Source: CAVVGZ01 sp963747965
GTDB taxonomy: Bacteria; Chloroflexota; Anaerolineae; Anaerolineales; Anaerolineaceae
Reading direction: 5' to 3'
Assembly: GCA_963747965.1 (NCBI GenBank)
Contig: CAVVGZ010000009.1
Location: 1 to 64,000, forward strand
Length of the DNA stretch: 64,000 nucleotides
A model generated the notes under the pieces. That model saw nothing but the letters and a program-made list of their open reading frames with translations. It had not been told where the DNA came from and did not search any database. Both the position numbers and the translations under genes were made by a program. Shown here piece by piece: positions 35,279 through 42,697 of the stretch; position 1 is the stretch's first letter, and each line of letters opens with the position of its first letter.

Positions 35279-36898
35279 ATGCCCGATCTAGCTCATACTA
35301 TTCAGGGTCAGGACCTGAGCTTCCTGCGAATGGTTGCTAACGCCTGGGGAATTGAATTAAATGCCCCCGATGTCTACACAGCTGCCCAAATCCTGGTAAA
35401 AAAAATGACCGACCAGGATATTTTTCGGGAAATTGTGGAATCATTATCTGCGGAGGAACTGGAAATCCTTGGGGAGATCTCCAGAAATGGTGGAAAGATA
35501 CCCTGGTCGATGTTTGTCCGCCGGTTTGGTGATATTCGTACAATGGGAGCCAGTAAACGGGATCGGGAACGACCCGATCTCAACCCTGTTTCACCGGTAG
35601 AAAGCCTGTGGTACAGGGCAATTATTGGCAGGGCATTCCTGAAAAGTGAGACCGAACCTCAGGAATTCGTTTTTATCCCCGATGAATTCCTGTCCTTCTT
35701 GCAGGAGAAAATCAAAAAAAACTCCATTACGATCGGCAGGCCAGCAACAGCAGCAGAGGCTGCTTTCCAGCAGCTGGCAGGTGACCAGATTCTGGATGAT
35801 AGCTGTACATTACTTGCAGCACTGCGTACAGGAATTCCCCTGGACAGGCTGGATCTTCAAATACCTCTAATCCCTCTAGGAAGTCTCTTAAGATCTATCA
35901 ACCTGATCGACATTGACAATTTACCAAATACTGAAAATACCCGCAAGTTTATCGAAACGCCGCGCCCAAAAGCCCTGGCAGATCTGGTTTTTAAGTGGAT
36001 GAACAGCACCCGCTTCAACGAACTCCGCCTGCTGCCGAAACTCCTCTTTGAAGGGGAGTGGACAAATAATCCCCTCAAAACCCGCAATGAGATTATTGAA
36101 ACAGTGACCCACATCCCTCAGGGTCAATGGTGGAATTTACAGTCTTTCATTCAGGCAATCAAAGAGACAAAACCGGATTTTCAAAGACCGGCCGGTGATT
36201 ATGATTCCTGGTTTATCCGCCGGAAGGAGGATAAGGAATATCTCCGTGGATTCACCTCCTGGGATGAGGTTGAAGGAGAACTGATCCGGTTCATCCTTTG
36301 TGGTCCATTACACTGGTTGGGCATACTCGATCTTGCATCCGCGAAAGAGACTACACGCACCCTGGCTTTCCGGCATTCGCACTGGTCCTTGAAATTATGG
36401 CAGGCAATTCCACCCGACGACATCCCGCAGGAGAATCAATCTATCCAGGTATCCTCCAATGGCACAATCCTGGTACCCCCGCTGGCGCCACGCTCAATTC
36501 GTTACCAGGTTGCCCGGTTCGGGGAGTGGGAAGAAAAAAGCGGACATTTTTTCCGGTACCGCATCACACCGGAATCATTAAAAAAAGCTCAAAACCAGGG
36601 TCTTCTTGTTTCACACATCCTTACAATCCTTAAACGGGGCTCGCAAAATCATCTACCCCCTTCACTGGTCAAATCTGTGGAAAGGTGGGATAAGTTCGGT
36701 ACAGAGTCCCATATTAAAAAGTATACACTCCTCAAAGTGAGCGACCCAGGGATGATTGATATGTTACGAAAATCAAGGGCAAACCGCTACCTGGGAGATT
36801 TGTTAAATGCCACCACCATCCAGGTGAACTCCAGAGGGGTGGATGTTATCAGGGATGTCCTGGCGGAAAATGGCTACCTGGCAGAATATGACCTCTAA
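35279..36898 (+). CDS. Helicase-associated (XPB/Ssl2-like) domain protein
   Basis: A 539-residue protein without a helicase motor. The C-terminal 150 residues match the XPB N-terminal-like domain (Helicase_C_3): IQVSSNGTILVPPLAPRSIR, SGHFFRYRITPESLKKAQNQ, LLVSHILTILKRGSQNHLPP, and DMLRKSRANRYLGDLLNATT. The N-terminal and middle parts are helical, with winged-helix-like pieces. Similar proteins occur in Actinobacteria and Chloroflexota, often near XPB helicase genes. DNA repair or transcription is a guess. It has its own promoter. Confidence 0.75.
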   Translation: MPDLAHTIQGQDLSFLRMVANAWGIELNAPDVYTAAQILVKKMTDQDIFREIVESLSAEELEILGEISRNGGKIPWSMFVRRFGDIRTMGASKRDRERPDLNPVSPVESLWYRAIIGRAFLKSETEPQEFVFIPDEFLSFLQEKIKKNSITIGRPATAAEAAFQQLAGDQILDDSCTLLAALRTGIPLDRLDLQIPLIPLGSLLRSINLIDIDNLPNTENTRKFIETPRPKALADLVFKWMNSTRFNELRLLPKLLFEGEWTNNPLKTRNEIIETVTHIPQGQWWNLQSFIQAIKETKPDFQRPAGDYDSWFIRRKEDKEYLRGFTSWDEVEGELIRFILCGPLHWLGILDLASAKETTRTLAFRHSHWSLKLWQAIPPDDIPQENQSIQVSSNGTILVPPLAPRSIRYQVARFGEWEEKSGHFFRYRITPESLKKAQNQGLLVSHILTILKRGSQNHLPPSLVKSVERWDKFGTESHIKKYTLLKVSDPGMIDMLRKSRANRYLGDLLNATTIQVNSRGVDVIRDVLAENGYLAEYDL

Positions 36899-36967
36899 GG
36901 GTAATTGGATTGGAATTCTCAAAAAATATCAAAATCAAATTCATAACACAATAAAAAGAGGAAAGTC

Positions 36968-38152
36968 ATGACGGATCATACAGATTGGATTGCACAGGAA
37001 ATTGATCAGTTAAAACAAGCAGGCATGTATAACCGGATTCGAACCCTTGGGAGTCCGCAGGGAAGCTGGCTGATTGTTGATGGCCAGGAAATGTTAAATT
37101 TCTGTTCAAATAATTACCTGGGGCTTGCCAACCATCCTCAGCTGAGGGAAGCTGCAAAAGCAGGCATAGACCGCTATGGAGTTGGACCCGGTGCCGTGCG
37201 TACGATTGCCGGCACCATGGAAATCCACCTCGAACTGGAACGGCGCCTGGCCGCCTTCAAGAATGTGGAGGCTGCAATCACCTTTCAATCCGGTTTTATG
37301 GCTAATTTGGCTGCAATTGCCGCCCTGGCTGGTAAAGAGGATGTAATTTTTTCAGATGAACTCAACCACGCCAGTATCATTGATGGTTCCCGGTTGTCCG
37401 GCGCAAGGATTGTGCGTTATGGGCATGCTGATCCTGCCAGTCTTGACCAGGTAATTAAAGAAAATGAGGGAACTTACCGGCGGGCGCTCGTAATCACAGA
37501 CGGCGTCTTCAGCATGGATGGGGATATTGCTCCGCTGGATAAAATCCATGAAATCACTGCAAAGCATAACTTAATGCTAATGGTTGATGATGCCCATGGG
37601 GAAGGCGTCCTTGGGGATGGCGGCCGCGGCATTGCCAATCATTTCCACCTGGAGGGCAAAGTTGATATAGAAGTGGGCACCCTATCTAAGGCTTTTGGTG
37701 TTATGGGTGGATATGTTGCCGGAAATGCAACGATCATTGATTGGCTCAGGCAACGCGGCAGACCATTCCTGTTCTCATCTGCACCGACTCCGGCTGATAC
37801 TGCAGCCTGTATCGCAGCGGTCGATGTCCTGGAAAGATCGACAGAACTGGTTGACAGGCTCTGGCAAAATGCCCGCTATTTCAAATCAGAGATGAAAAGA
37901 CTTGGGTTTAATACCGGAGTGAGCGTCACTCCCATTACCCCGATAATGCTTGGGGAAGCACCTCTGGCTCAGGATTTTAGTAAACGCCTATTTGAGAGAG
38001 GATTATTTGCTACTGCGCTAAGTTATCCAACAGTCCCAAAAGGAAAAGCACGCATCCGCGTCATGATCTCTGCAGCCCATTCATCCGCTGACCTGGATAA
38101 AGCCTTGCAGATATTTCAAGGAGTCGGCCAGCAGTTGGGTGTAATTCCCTGA
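36968..38152 (+). CDS. kbl: Glycine C-acetyltransferase (2-amino-3-ketobutyrate CoA ligase)
   Basis: A 394-residue PLP enzyme of the alpha-oxoamine synthase family. It has the opening LNFCSNNYLGLANHPQLREA, the DDAHGEGVLGDGGRG cofactor aspartate/histidine motif, the Schiff-base lysine in GTLSKAFGVMGGYVAG, and the substrate loop of the family. The family also contains 8-amino-7-oxononanoate synthase (BioF) and serine palmitoyltransferase. Kbl is favoured by the LxxAGMYNRIRTL opening. No threonine dehydrogenase or biotin gene is next to it, so BioF-like activity cannot be excluded. Confidence 0.85.
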   Translation: MTDHTDWIAQEIDQLKQAGMYNRIRTLGSPQGSWLIVDGQEMLNFCSNNYLGLANHPQLREAAKAGIDRYGVGPGAVRTIAGTMEIHLELERRLAAFKNVEAAITFQSGFMANLAAIAALAGKEDVIFSDELNHASIIDGSRLSGARIVRYGHADPASLDQVIKENEGTYRRALVITDGVFSMDGDIAPLDKIHEITAKHNLMLMVDDAHGEGVLGDGGRGIANHFHLEGKVDIEVGTLSKAFGVMGGYVAGNATIIDWLRQRGRPFLFSSAPTPADTAACIAAVDVLERSTELVDRLWQNARYFKSEMKRLGFNTGVSVTPITPIMLGEAPLAQDFSKRLFERGLFATALSYPTVPKGKARIRVMISAAHSSADLDKALQIFQGVGQQLGVIP

Positions 38153-38173
38153 ATGAAATTGTTCTTTTAAGCA

Positions 38174-38208
38174 GATCACCAGGCATGGGGGGGACATGCC
38201 TGGTGATC
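38174..38208. terminator. Perfect 14-bp inverted repeat between convergent genes
   Basis: GATCACCAGGCATG and CATGCCTGGTGATC surround the loop GGGGGGA. There is no T-run on either side, so termination would rest on the very stable stem. It lies 22 bases after the kbl stop. Confidence 0.45.
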
Positions 38209-38408
38209 AACAGGGAGGAAACACCACTGATTAATACTTATTTACGAATTCTGTTAAAGAACAAGTAATTTCCTCAACCAGTGGATGACACCTATTTTTT
38301 ATACCAGTAAATATCGGCTGTCATAGGGATAATATACACCTTATTTGTCATATTTACATTAGAAAATCCTAAGAATTTTCGAAATTAATAACCGGTCAAA
38401 TTTCTATT

Positions 38409-38888
38409 TCACTCAGTTGACGAATTTCGTTCAAAAAGATCAAGCCAGTAATTAACATCGCTCTCATCGATGGCAGTATCTTTAGACAAAACTTCCCCAT
38501 CCCCGGCTTGAATGGCATCTTTGAGTTCTCCTGCAAAAACCTCCGATGAGATAATTTTCGCCCTGTTTTCCCTGGTATTTTTCTGAACCATGTGGTCAGA
38601 ACTGATGACAATATAGTTCGCCGCCGATTTTCCAAGCGATTTCAGACGGGCCAGGATGGCTTCATCAGCCGAATGTCCCCGGGGCACAAAAAATGCGGCT
38701 ACAATTCCATAGGATCGTTTCCCGGAAAATCCGGGCGGGGCCTGGTCAAAAAATACTTCTATCCGTTTGCGTCTCTTTCGTGCAAATACCTGAAGCAACT
38801 GGATCAATTCAATTTCATCATCCATGGCAGCCAGGTCAAGCCACGGGATTTTACCAATAAGATTGTGTCCATCAATAAGATAGGTCAT
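38409..38888 (-). CDS. NYN-domain (YacP-like) ribonuclease
   Basis: A 159-residue PIN-like protein. The opening MTYLIDGHNLIGKIPWLDL carries the first catalytic aspartate, and IEVFFDQAPPGFSGKRS, HSADEAILARLKSLGK and VISSDHMVQKNTRENRAKII complete the acidic active-site pattern of the NYN/YacP family. Members cut RNA; Rae1 of Bacillus cuts mRNA on the ribosome. The target here is unknown. It is divergent from the LTD-dnaX operon. Confidence 0.85.
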   Translation of the reverse strand: MTYLIDGHNLIGKIPWLDLAAMDDEIELIQLLQVFARKRRKRIEVFFDQAPPGFSGKRSYGIVAAFFVPRGHSADEAILARLKSLGKSAANYIVISSDHMVQKNTRENRAKIISSEVFAGELKDAIQAGDGEVLSKDTAIDESDVNYWLDLFERNSSTE

Positions 38889-38962
38889 AGGCTCTTGCTT
38901 TATCCGGTAGTATTTTTATTTTATCCCTAAATTATGCTATCATTCAAACAATCGGAAAAATT

Positions 38963-39481
38963 ATGGACAGATGGAAAAGAGCATTCCCATTTATTCTGCT
39001 GAATATCATTGTATCTGCCCTCACTACATTGGCAGTATTATGGTGGTGGGATAATTACCAGCGGCCGGCGTTCCTGAACGGCCTCCCGCTGTCTGTTGGC
39101 TTGCAAGAAGGCACCAATCCTTCCGGTTCCATTTCTCAGGATTCATTGGACCATTCCGGGGGTACAGGAAAGGCAGAAATTTCGATTCTCAGTGTGATTG
39201 CTGCGGGAGACCCAACCAATGAGGCAGTCCTGATTAAACAGGCTGGTGAAGGGGAGACCTGGCTCACCGATTGGAGATTGTTTGACCAGGATGGCAATAC
39301 ATTTGTTTTCCCGGAGCTGCTCCTGAATCAGAATGGGGCTGTCCAGGTTTTTACGAGGCCGGGTATGAACACCGTAATTGAACTTTTCTGGGGATTACAG
39401 GAACCGGTTTGGAGCAGCAAAGAGATGGTTACGCTGGTGGACAATCAAAATTCCATCCGAGCCACATATCAAATACCTTGA
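38963..39481 (+). CDS. Membrane-anchored lamin-tail (LTD) domain protein
   Basis: A 172-residue protein with one N-terminal membrane helix (about 9-28), a Ser/Gly-rich linker, and an LTD fold. The LTD pattern is seen in VIAAGDPTNEAVLIKQAGEG, TWLTDWRLFDQDGNTFVFPE, and the end EPVWSSKEMVTLVDNQNSIR followed by ATYQIP. It is therefore exported with the LTD outside. LTDs in bacteria are attached to surface proteins and nucleases; the role is unknown. It starts the operon leading to dnaX. Confidence 0.75.
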   Translation: MDRWKRAFPFILLNIIVSALTTLAVLWWWDNYQRPAFLNGLPLSVGLQEGTNPSGSISQDSLDHSGGTGKAEISILSVIAAGDPTNEAVLIKQAGEGETWLTDWRLFDQDGNTFVFPELLLNQNGAVQVFTRPGMNTVIELFWGLQEPVWSSKEMVTLVDNQNSIRATYQIP

Positions 39482-39492
39482 CGGATGGATTA

Positions 39493-39945
39493 ATGAACAT
39501 CATTGAGTTGATTGCCGGGGAGCGGATTCAACAAGCCATTGCAGATGGCCAGTTCAGCAATCTTAAGGGTCAGGGAAAACCGCTCCTTGAAATTATGGAT
39601 GATGATACCTCCGCAGAAACGCGCCTCACCCACCTTATTCTCAAGAAGAATGGCTTCATTTTGCCATGGATTGACCTGCAGAAAGAAATCCAGTCCGAAT
39701 TTACTGGTGCCCGGTCATTTTTAGAGCGAGTTTACCTGGTTGGAAATGAACCCGGATTAAATCGAAAAGTTCTGCAACAGTTTGGTGAAAAGGTAGAGAA
39801 AATCAATAGGCTGATAAGGATGTATAACCTCAAGGTTCCACTTACAAGTTTGCAGTACCTTCCCCTGTGTGTGGAAAAAGAGAGATCGGATTTCCAAAGA
39901 AAGCTTATTAATGATTTCCCGTATATGGAAAGGATTCTATTATGA
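39493..39945 (+). CDS. DUF1992 (DnaJ homologue subfamily C28-like) protein
   Basis: A 150-residue protein. The family signature is IIELIAGERIQQAIADGQF, NLKGQGKPLLEIMDDDT and LILKKNGFILPWIDLQKEI, followed by a helical C-terminus with GLNRKVLQQFGEKVEKINRL. No J domain is present; the family name comes from human DNAJC28. Function is unknown. It overlaps dnaX by four bases (ATGA), which suggests translational coupling. Confidence 0.85.
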   Translation: MNIIELIAGERIQQAIADGQFSNLKGQGKPLLEIMDDDTSAETRLTHLILKKNGFILPWIDLQKEIQSEFTGARSFLERVYLVGNEPGLNRKVLQQFGEKVEKINRLIRMYNLKVPLTSLQYLPLCVEKERSDFQRKLINDFPYMERILL

Positions 39946-41573
39946 CCAGAGCCCTCTATCGCACCTGGAGGCCGGCGCTGTGGGAAGAAATTATCGGCCA
40001 GGAACATGTTGTTCAAACCTTGAGAAATGCGATACGGGCAAATCGTATTGGTCATGCCTATCTGTTTGCCGGCCCACGCGGAACAGGGAAAACAACCACA
40101 GCCCGGTTATTGGCCAAGGCTGTAAATTGCCTGGATGCAGACCCGGGCAATCACCCTTGCAATCAATGTGAGTTCTGTTCGGCCGTGAATGAAGGCCGCT
40201 TTTTAGATCTGATTGAGATTGATGCTGCATCGAATACCAGTGTTGAGGATGTACGCGCCTTACGCGATAAAATTAATTTTTCCCCCAATCAGGGTAAGTA
40301 TAAAGTTTATATTATCGATGAAGTCCATATGCTCTCCACTGCTGCCTTTAATGCCCTCCTTAAAACGTTGGAAGAGCCGCCTGTTCATGCCATTTTTATA
40401 CTGGCCACGACTGAGGTACATAAAATCCCGCCTACCGTCTTATCCCGCTGCCAGAGACATGAGTTCCGCAGAATATCCAACAAGCAAATCTCCGATCATC
40501 TCGCAGTGATGGCACAAAAAGAAGGCATCCAGGTGGAAGAAAAAGCCCTTAACCTGATTGCCAGGCAGTCAACCGGCAGTTTGAGAGATGCAATTTCCTT
40601 GCTGGACCAACTCTCATCACTGGGCGGGACATTAACCTTGTCCATCACTCAGAATGTACTGGGGACTGCCACAAACCAGGTGGTAATTGATTTGGTCGAA
40701 GCAATCCTGACTGGAGATGCACAAAAAGGCATATCATCCATTCATCTTGCCCTGGATGCGGGCAGCGATCCCAGGCAAATAGCCCGCCAGATTGTCGATT
40801 ATCTGCGAACCCTGCTTCTCCTTCAGATGAACAGCACCCAATTCAGTGATCTCAACCAGGAGCTGTACCAGGTTTCCAGCAAACAAGCCAGGAGCTTTGC
40901 TCAGGACCATCTGATCCAAACGATCAAGTCCTTTAATACCGCTGCCACTGAACCCAAAACTGGATGGCATCCTGCTTTGCTTTTGGAACTTGCATTGGCA
41001 GAAGCGCTCGAAACCCCTGTGGCACCCGGGCTAAAAGAAAAGCAGAAACCAGTGGATATTCCAATGGTTAATAAACCGGCAGGTATAAGAGAAAACCAAC
41101 CGGAAAGAATCGAAATGCCCGTCGTACGAACAGCCCGGGTAGAAAATCCAGCCGCTCAACCTCAAACCGCTATAAATCCAGACAGCGCAAATCCGCCTGT
41201 CGACTTAAACATCCCAGGTGTTGAGGTTGAACTTAAGCAAATAAAAAATAACTGGAAGGAAATTCGTGCTTTCGTTAAGGAGCGCAGTAAACATGCAGAA
41301 GCCTTATTAAACTCCTGCAAGCTTGTTGCTGTAAAAGATAATACCCTTTTTTTAGGATTTGCCACAGAAGTGCTCCGGTCGAATATGAATACCGATCGGA
41401 ATAAGGAATTAATCCGCCAGGCAATTCTGTCTATTATGCAAGCAGATCTCAAGCTGGCATGCATCCTGATAAACCAGGATCGGTCAGGTCTTCCCCCCGA
41501 ACTCGACCTGGAAGAGGATGGGATCGTCGGAACCGCTCTTACCCTTGGCGGTAAAATTGTCAAGCAGGAATAA
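39942..41573 (+). CDS. dnaX: DNA polymerase III subunits gamma/tau
   Basis: A 543-residue clamp-loader ATPase. Walker A is GPRGTGKTTTARLLAKAVNC, the zinc module CNQCEFC lies downstream, Walker B/DExx is YIIDEVHMLSTAAFNALLKT, and sensor 1 is FILATTEVHKIPPTVLSRCQ. Then comes the collar domain, and the C-terminal tau-like part from about 360 is linked by a Pro-rich stretch. No A-run suited to programmed frameshifting stands out. It loads the beta clamp at the replication fork. Order dnaX-ybaB-recR is the classic bacterial operon. Confidence 0.95.
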   Translation: MTRALYRTWRPALWEEIIGQEHVVQTLRNAIRANRIGHAYLFAGPRGTGKTTTARLLAKAVNCLDADPGNHPCNQCEFCSAVNEGRFLDLIEIDAASNTSVEDVRALRDKINFSPNQGKYKVYIIDEVHMLSTAAFNALLKTLEEPPVHAIFILATTEVHKIPPTVLSRCQRHEFRRISNKQISDHLAVMAQKEGIQVEEKALNLIARQSTGSLRDAISLLDQLSSLGGTLTLSITQNVLGTATNQVVIDLVEAILTGDAQKGISSIHLALDAGSDPRQIARQIVDYLRTLLLLQMNSTQFSDLNQELYQVSSKQARSFAQDHLIQTIKSFNTAATEPKTGWHPALLLELALAEALETPVAPGLKEKQKPVDIPMVNKPAGIRENQPERIEMPVVRTARVENPAAQPQTAINPDSANPPVDLNIPGVEVELKQIKNNWKEIRAFVKERSKHAEALLNSCKLVAVKDNTLFLGFATEVLRSNMNTDRNKELIRQAILSIMQADLKLACILINQDRSGLPPELDLEEDGIVGTALTLGGKIVKQE

Positions 41574-41606
41574 TTGTTAAAATTTTTCTAGATCAAGGAG
41601 ATTGAT

Positions 41607-41942
41607 ATGGCAAAAGGCTTTAATCGGCCCAGGGGCAGCAGCCCTGGGGGTATGATGCAGCAGATCAAACAAATGCAAGAACAAATGGCTGCCGCTCAAG
41701 CGCAATTGGCAGAGGAAACTGTAACATCCAGCGTAGGCGGTGGAACAGTAAAAATTACTATGACTGGCGACCAGGTCTGTAAAAGCGTGGTTATCGATGC
41801 GGAACTTCTCACCGACCCTGATATAGAAATGCTGCAAGATCTAATTTTGTCTGCAATTAATGCCAGCCTGGAACAATCCCGCGCCCTTGCAGCCGAGCGC
41901 ATGGGCCCGCTGGCATCCGGTCTGCCCGGTTTGGGGATTTAA
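41607..41942 (+). CDS. ybaB: Nucleoid-associated protein YbaB/EbfC
   Basis: A 111-residue DNA-binding protein. The usual features are a Gly-rich start with QQIKQMQEQMAAAQAQLAEE (coiled coil), the core VTSSVGGGTVKITMTGDQVC, and a helical end DIEMLQDLILSAINASLEQS. It forms dimers that bind DNA. It lies between dnaX and recR as in most bacteria. Confidence 0.93.
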   Translation: MAKGFNRPRGSSPGGMMQQIKQMQEQMAAAQAQLAEETVTSSVGGGTVKITMTGDQVCKSVVIDAELLTDPDIEMLQDLILSAINASLEQSRALAAERMGPLASGLPGLGI

Positions 41943-41945
41943 TTG

Positions 41946-42554
41946 ATGGCTGTCTTACCCCTGCCGGTTAATAACCTCATATCGGCACTGGAACGCCTGC
42001 CAGGTATCGGTCCTAAAACTGCCTCAAGGCTGGCTTTTTTCTTGCTGCGCAGCCCGGATGAAATTTCACAGCAGCTGGCAGCTGCCCTGGTGGACATAAA
42101 AAAAGCGACCGGTGCCTGCAAACGCTGTTTCCACATCACCCTGGTAGAACAGGAATTTTGTGACATTTGCCAGGATTCCCGCCGGGATGAGAGCCTCATA
42201 TGCGTGGTTGAGGACCCGCTTGATGTTCTTGCCATCGAACGGACAGGAATTTTCCAGGGACGCTATCATGTCTTAATGGGAGTTCTTTCGCCGATCGAAG
42301 GAATCGGCCCTGAAGATCTAAAAATCCGCCCGCTAATCCAACGCATTCACGATGAGACAATTCGGGAAATAATCATCGCCACCAATCCAAGCATGGAGGG
42401 TGATGCAACTGCCATTTATTTACAGAAGCAGCTGCATTCCAGCGGCATTCGTATCACACGGCTGGCACGCGGCCTGCCAATGGGCGGCGACCTGGAGTAT
42501 GCCGATCAAAACACCCTGCAGCGTGCCCTGGCTGGCAGGCAGGATATGGGTTGA
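41946..42554 (+). CDS. recR: Recombination mediator protein RecR
   Basis: A 202-residue protein of the RecFOR pathway that helps load RecA on gapped DNA. It has the helix-hairpin-helix LERLPGIGPKTASRLAFFLL, the zinc finger CKRCFHITLVEQEFCDIC, the Toprim domain ICVVEDPLDVLAIERTGIFQ with HVLMGVLSPIEGIGPEDLKI, and a C-terminal Walker-B-like RLARGLPMGGDLEYADQNTL. The ATG at 41946 is three bases after the ybaB stop. Confidence 0.95.
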   Translation: MAVLPLPVNNLISALERLPGIGPKTASRLAFFLLRSPDEISQQLAAALVDIKKATGACKRCFHITLVEQEFCDICQDSRRDESLICVVEDPLDVLAIERTGIFQGRYHVLMGVLSPIEGIGPEDLKIRPLIQRIHDETIREIIIATNPSMEGDATAIYLQKQLHSSGIRITRLARGLPMGGDLEYADQNTLQRALAGRQDMG

Positions 42555-42611
42555 CAATTTTTCTTATGTTACTGCTCTAATCTAAGTACCAGTCAGATTT
42601 TTCAACCTCAT

Positions 42612-42660
42612 AAAAAAAAACGCAGCCCTTCCTTATAAATAATCAGGGCTGCGCCAATTT
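42612..42660. terminator. Bidirectional terminator after recR
   Basis: CGCAGCCCT and AGGGCTGCG form a perfect 9-bp stem, preceded by nine A residues and followed by ATTTTTATT. It serves recR on the plus strand and the HerA-like gene on the minus strand. Confidence 0.75.
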
Positions 42661-42697
42661 TTATTAACCGGATATGAGAAATCCCAGATTAGTCCGG

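Noticed and set aside
39942..41573. Programmed frameshift in dnaX giving gamma subunit
   Set aside because: No A6G-type slippery run with a following stop and stem could be found.
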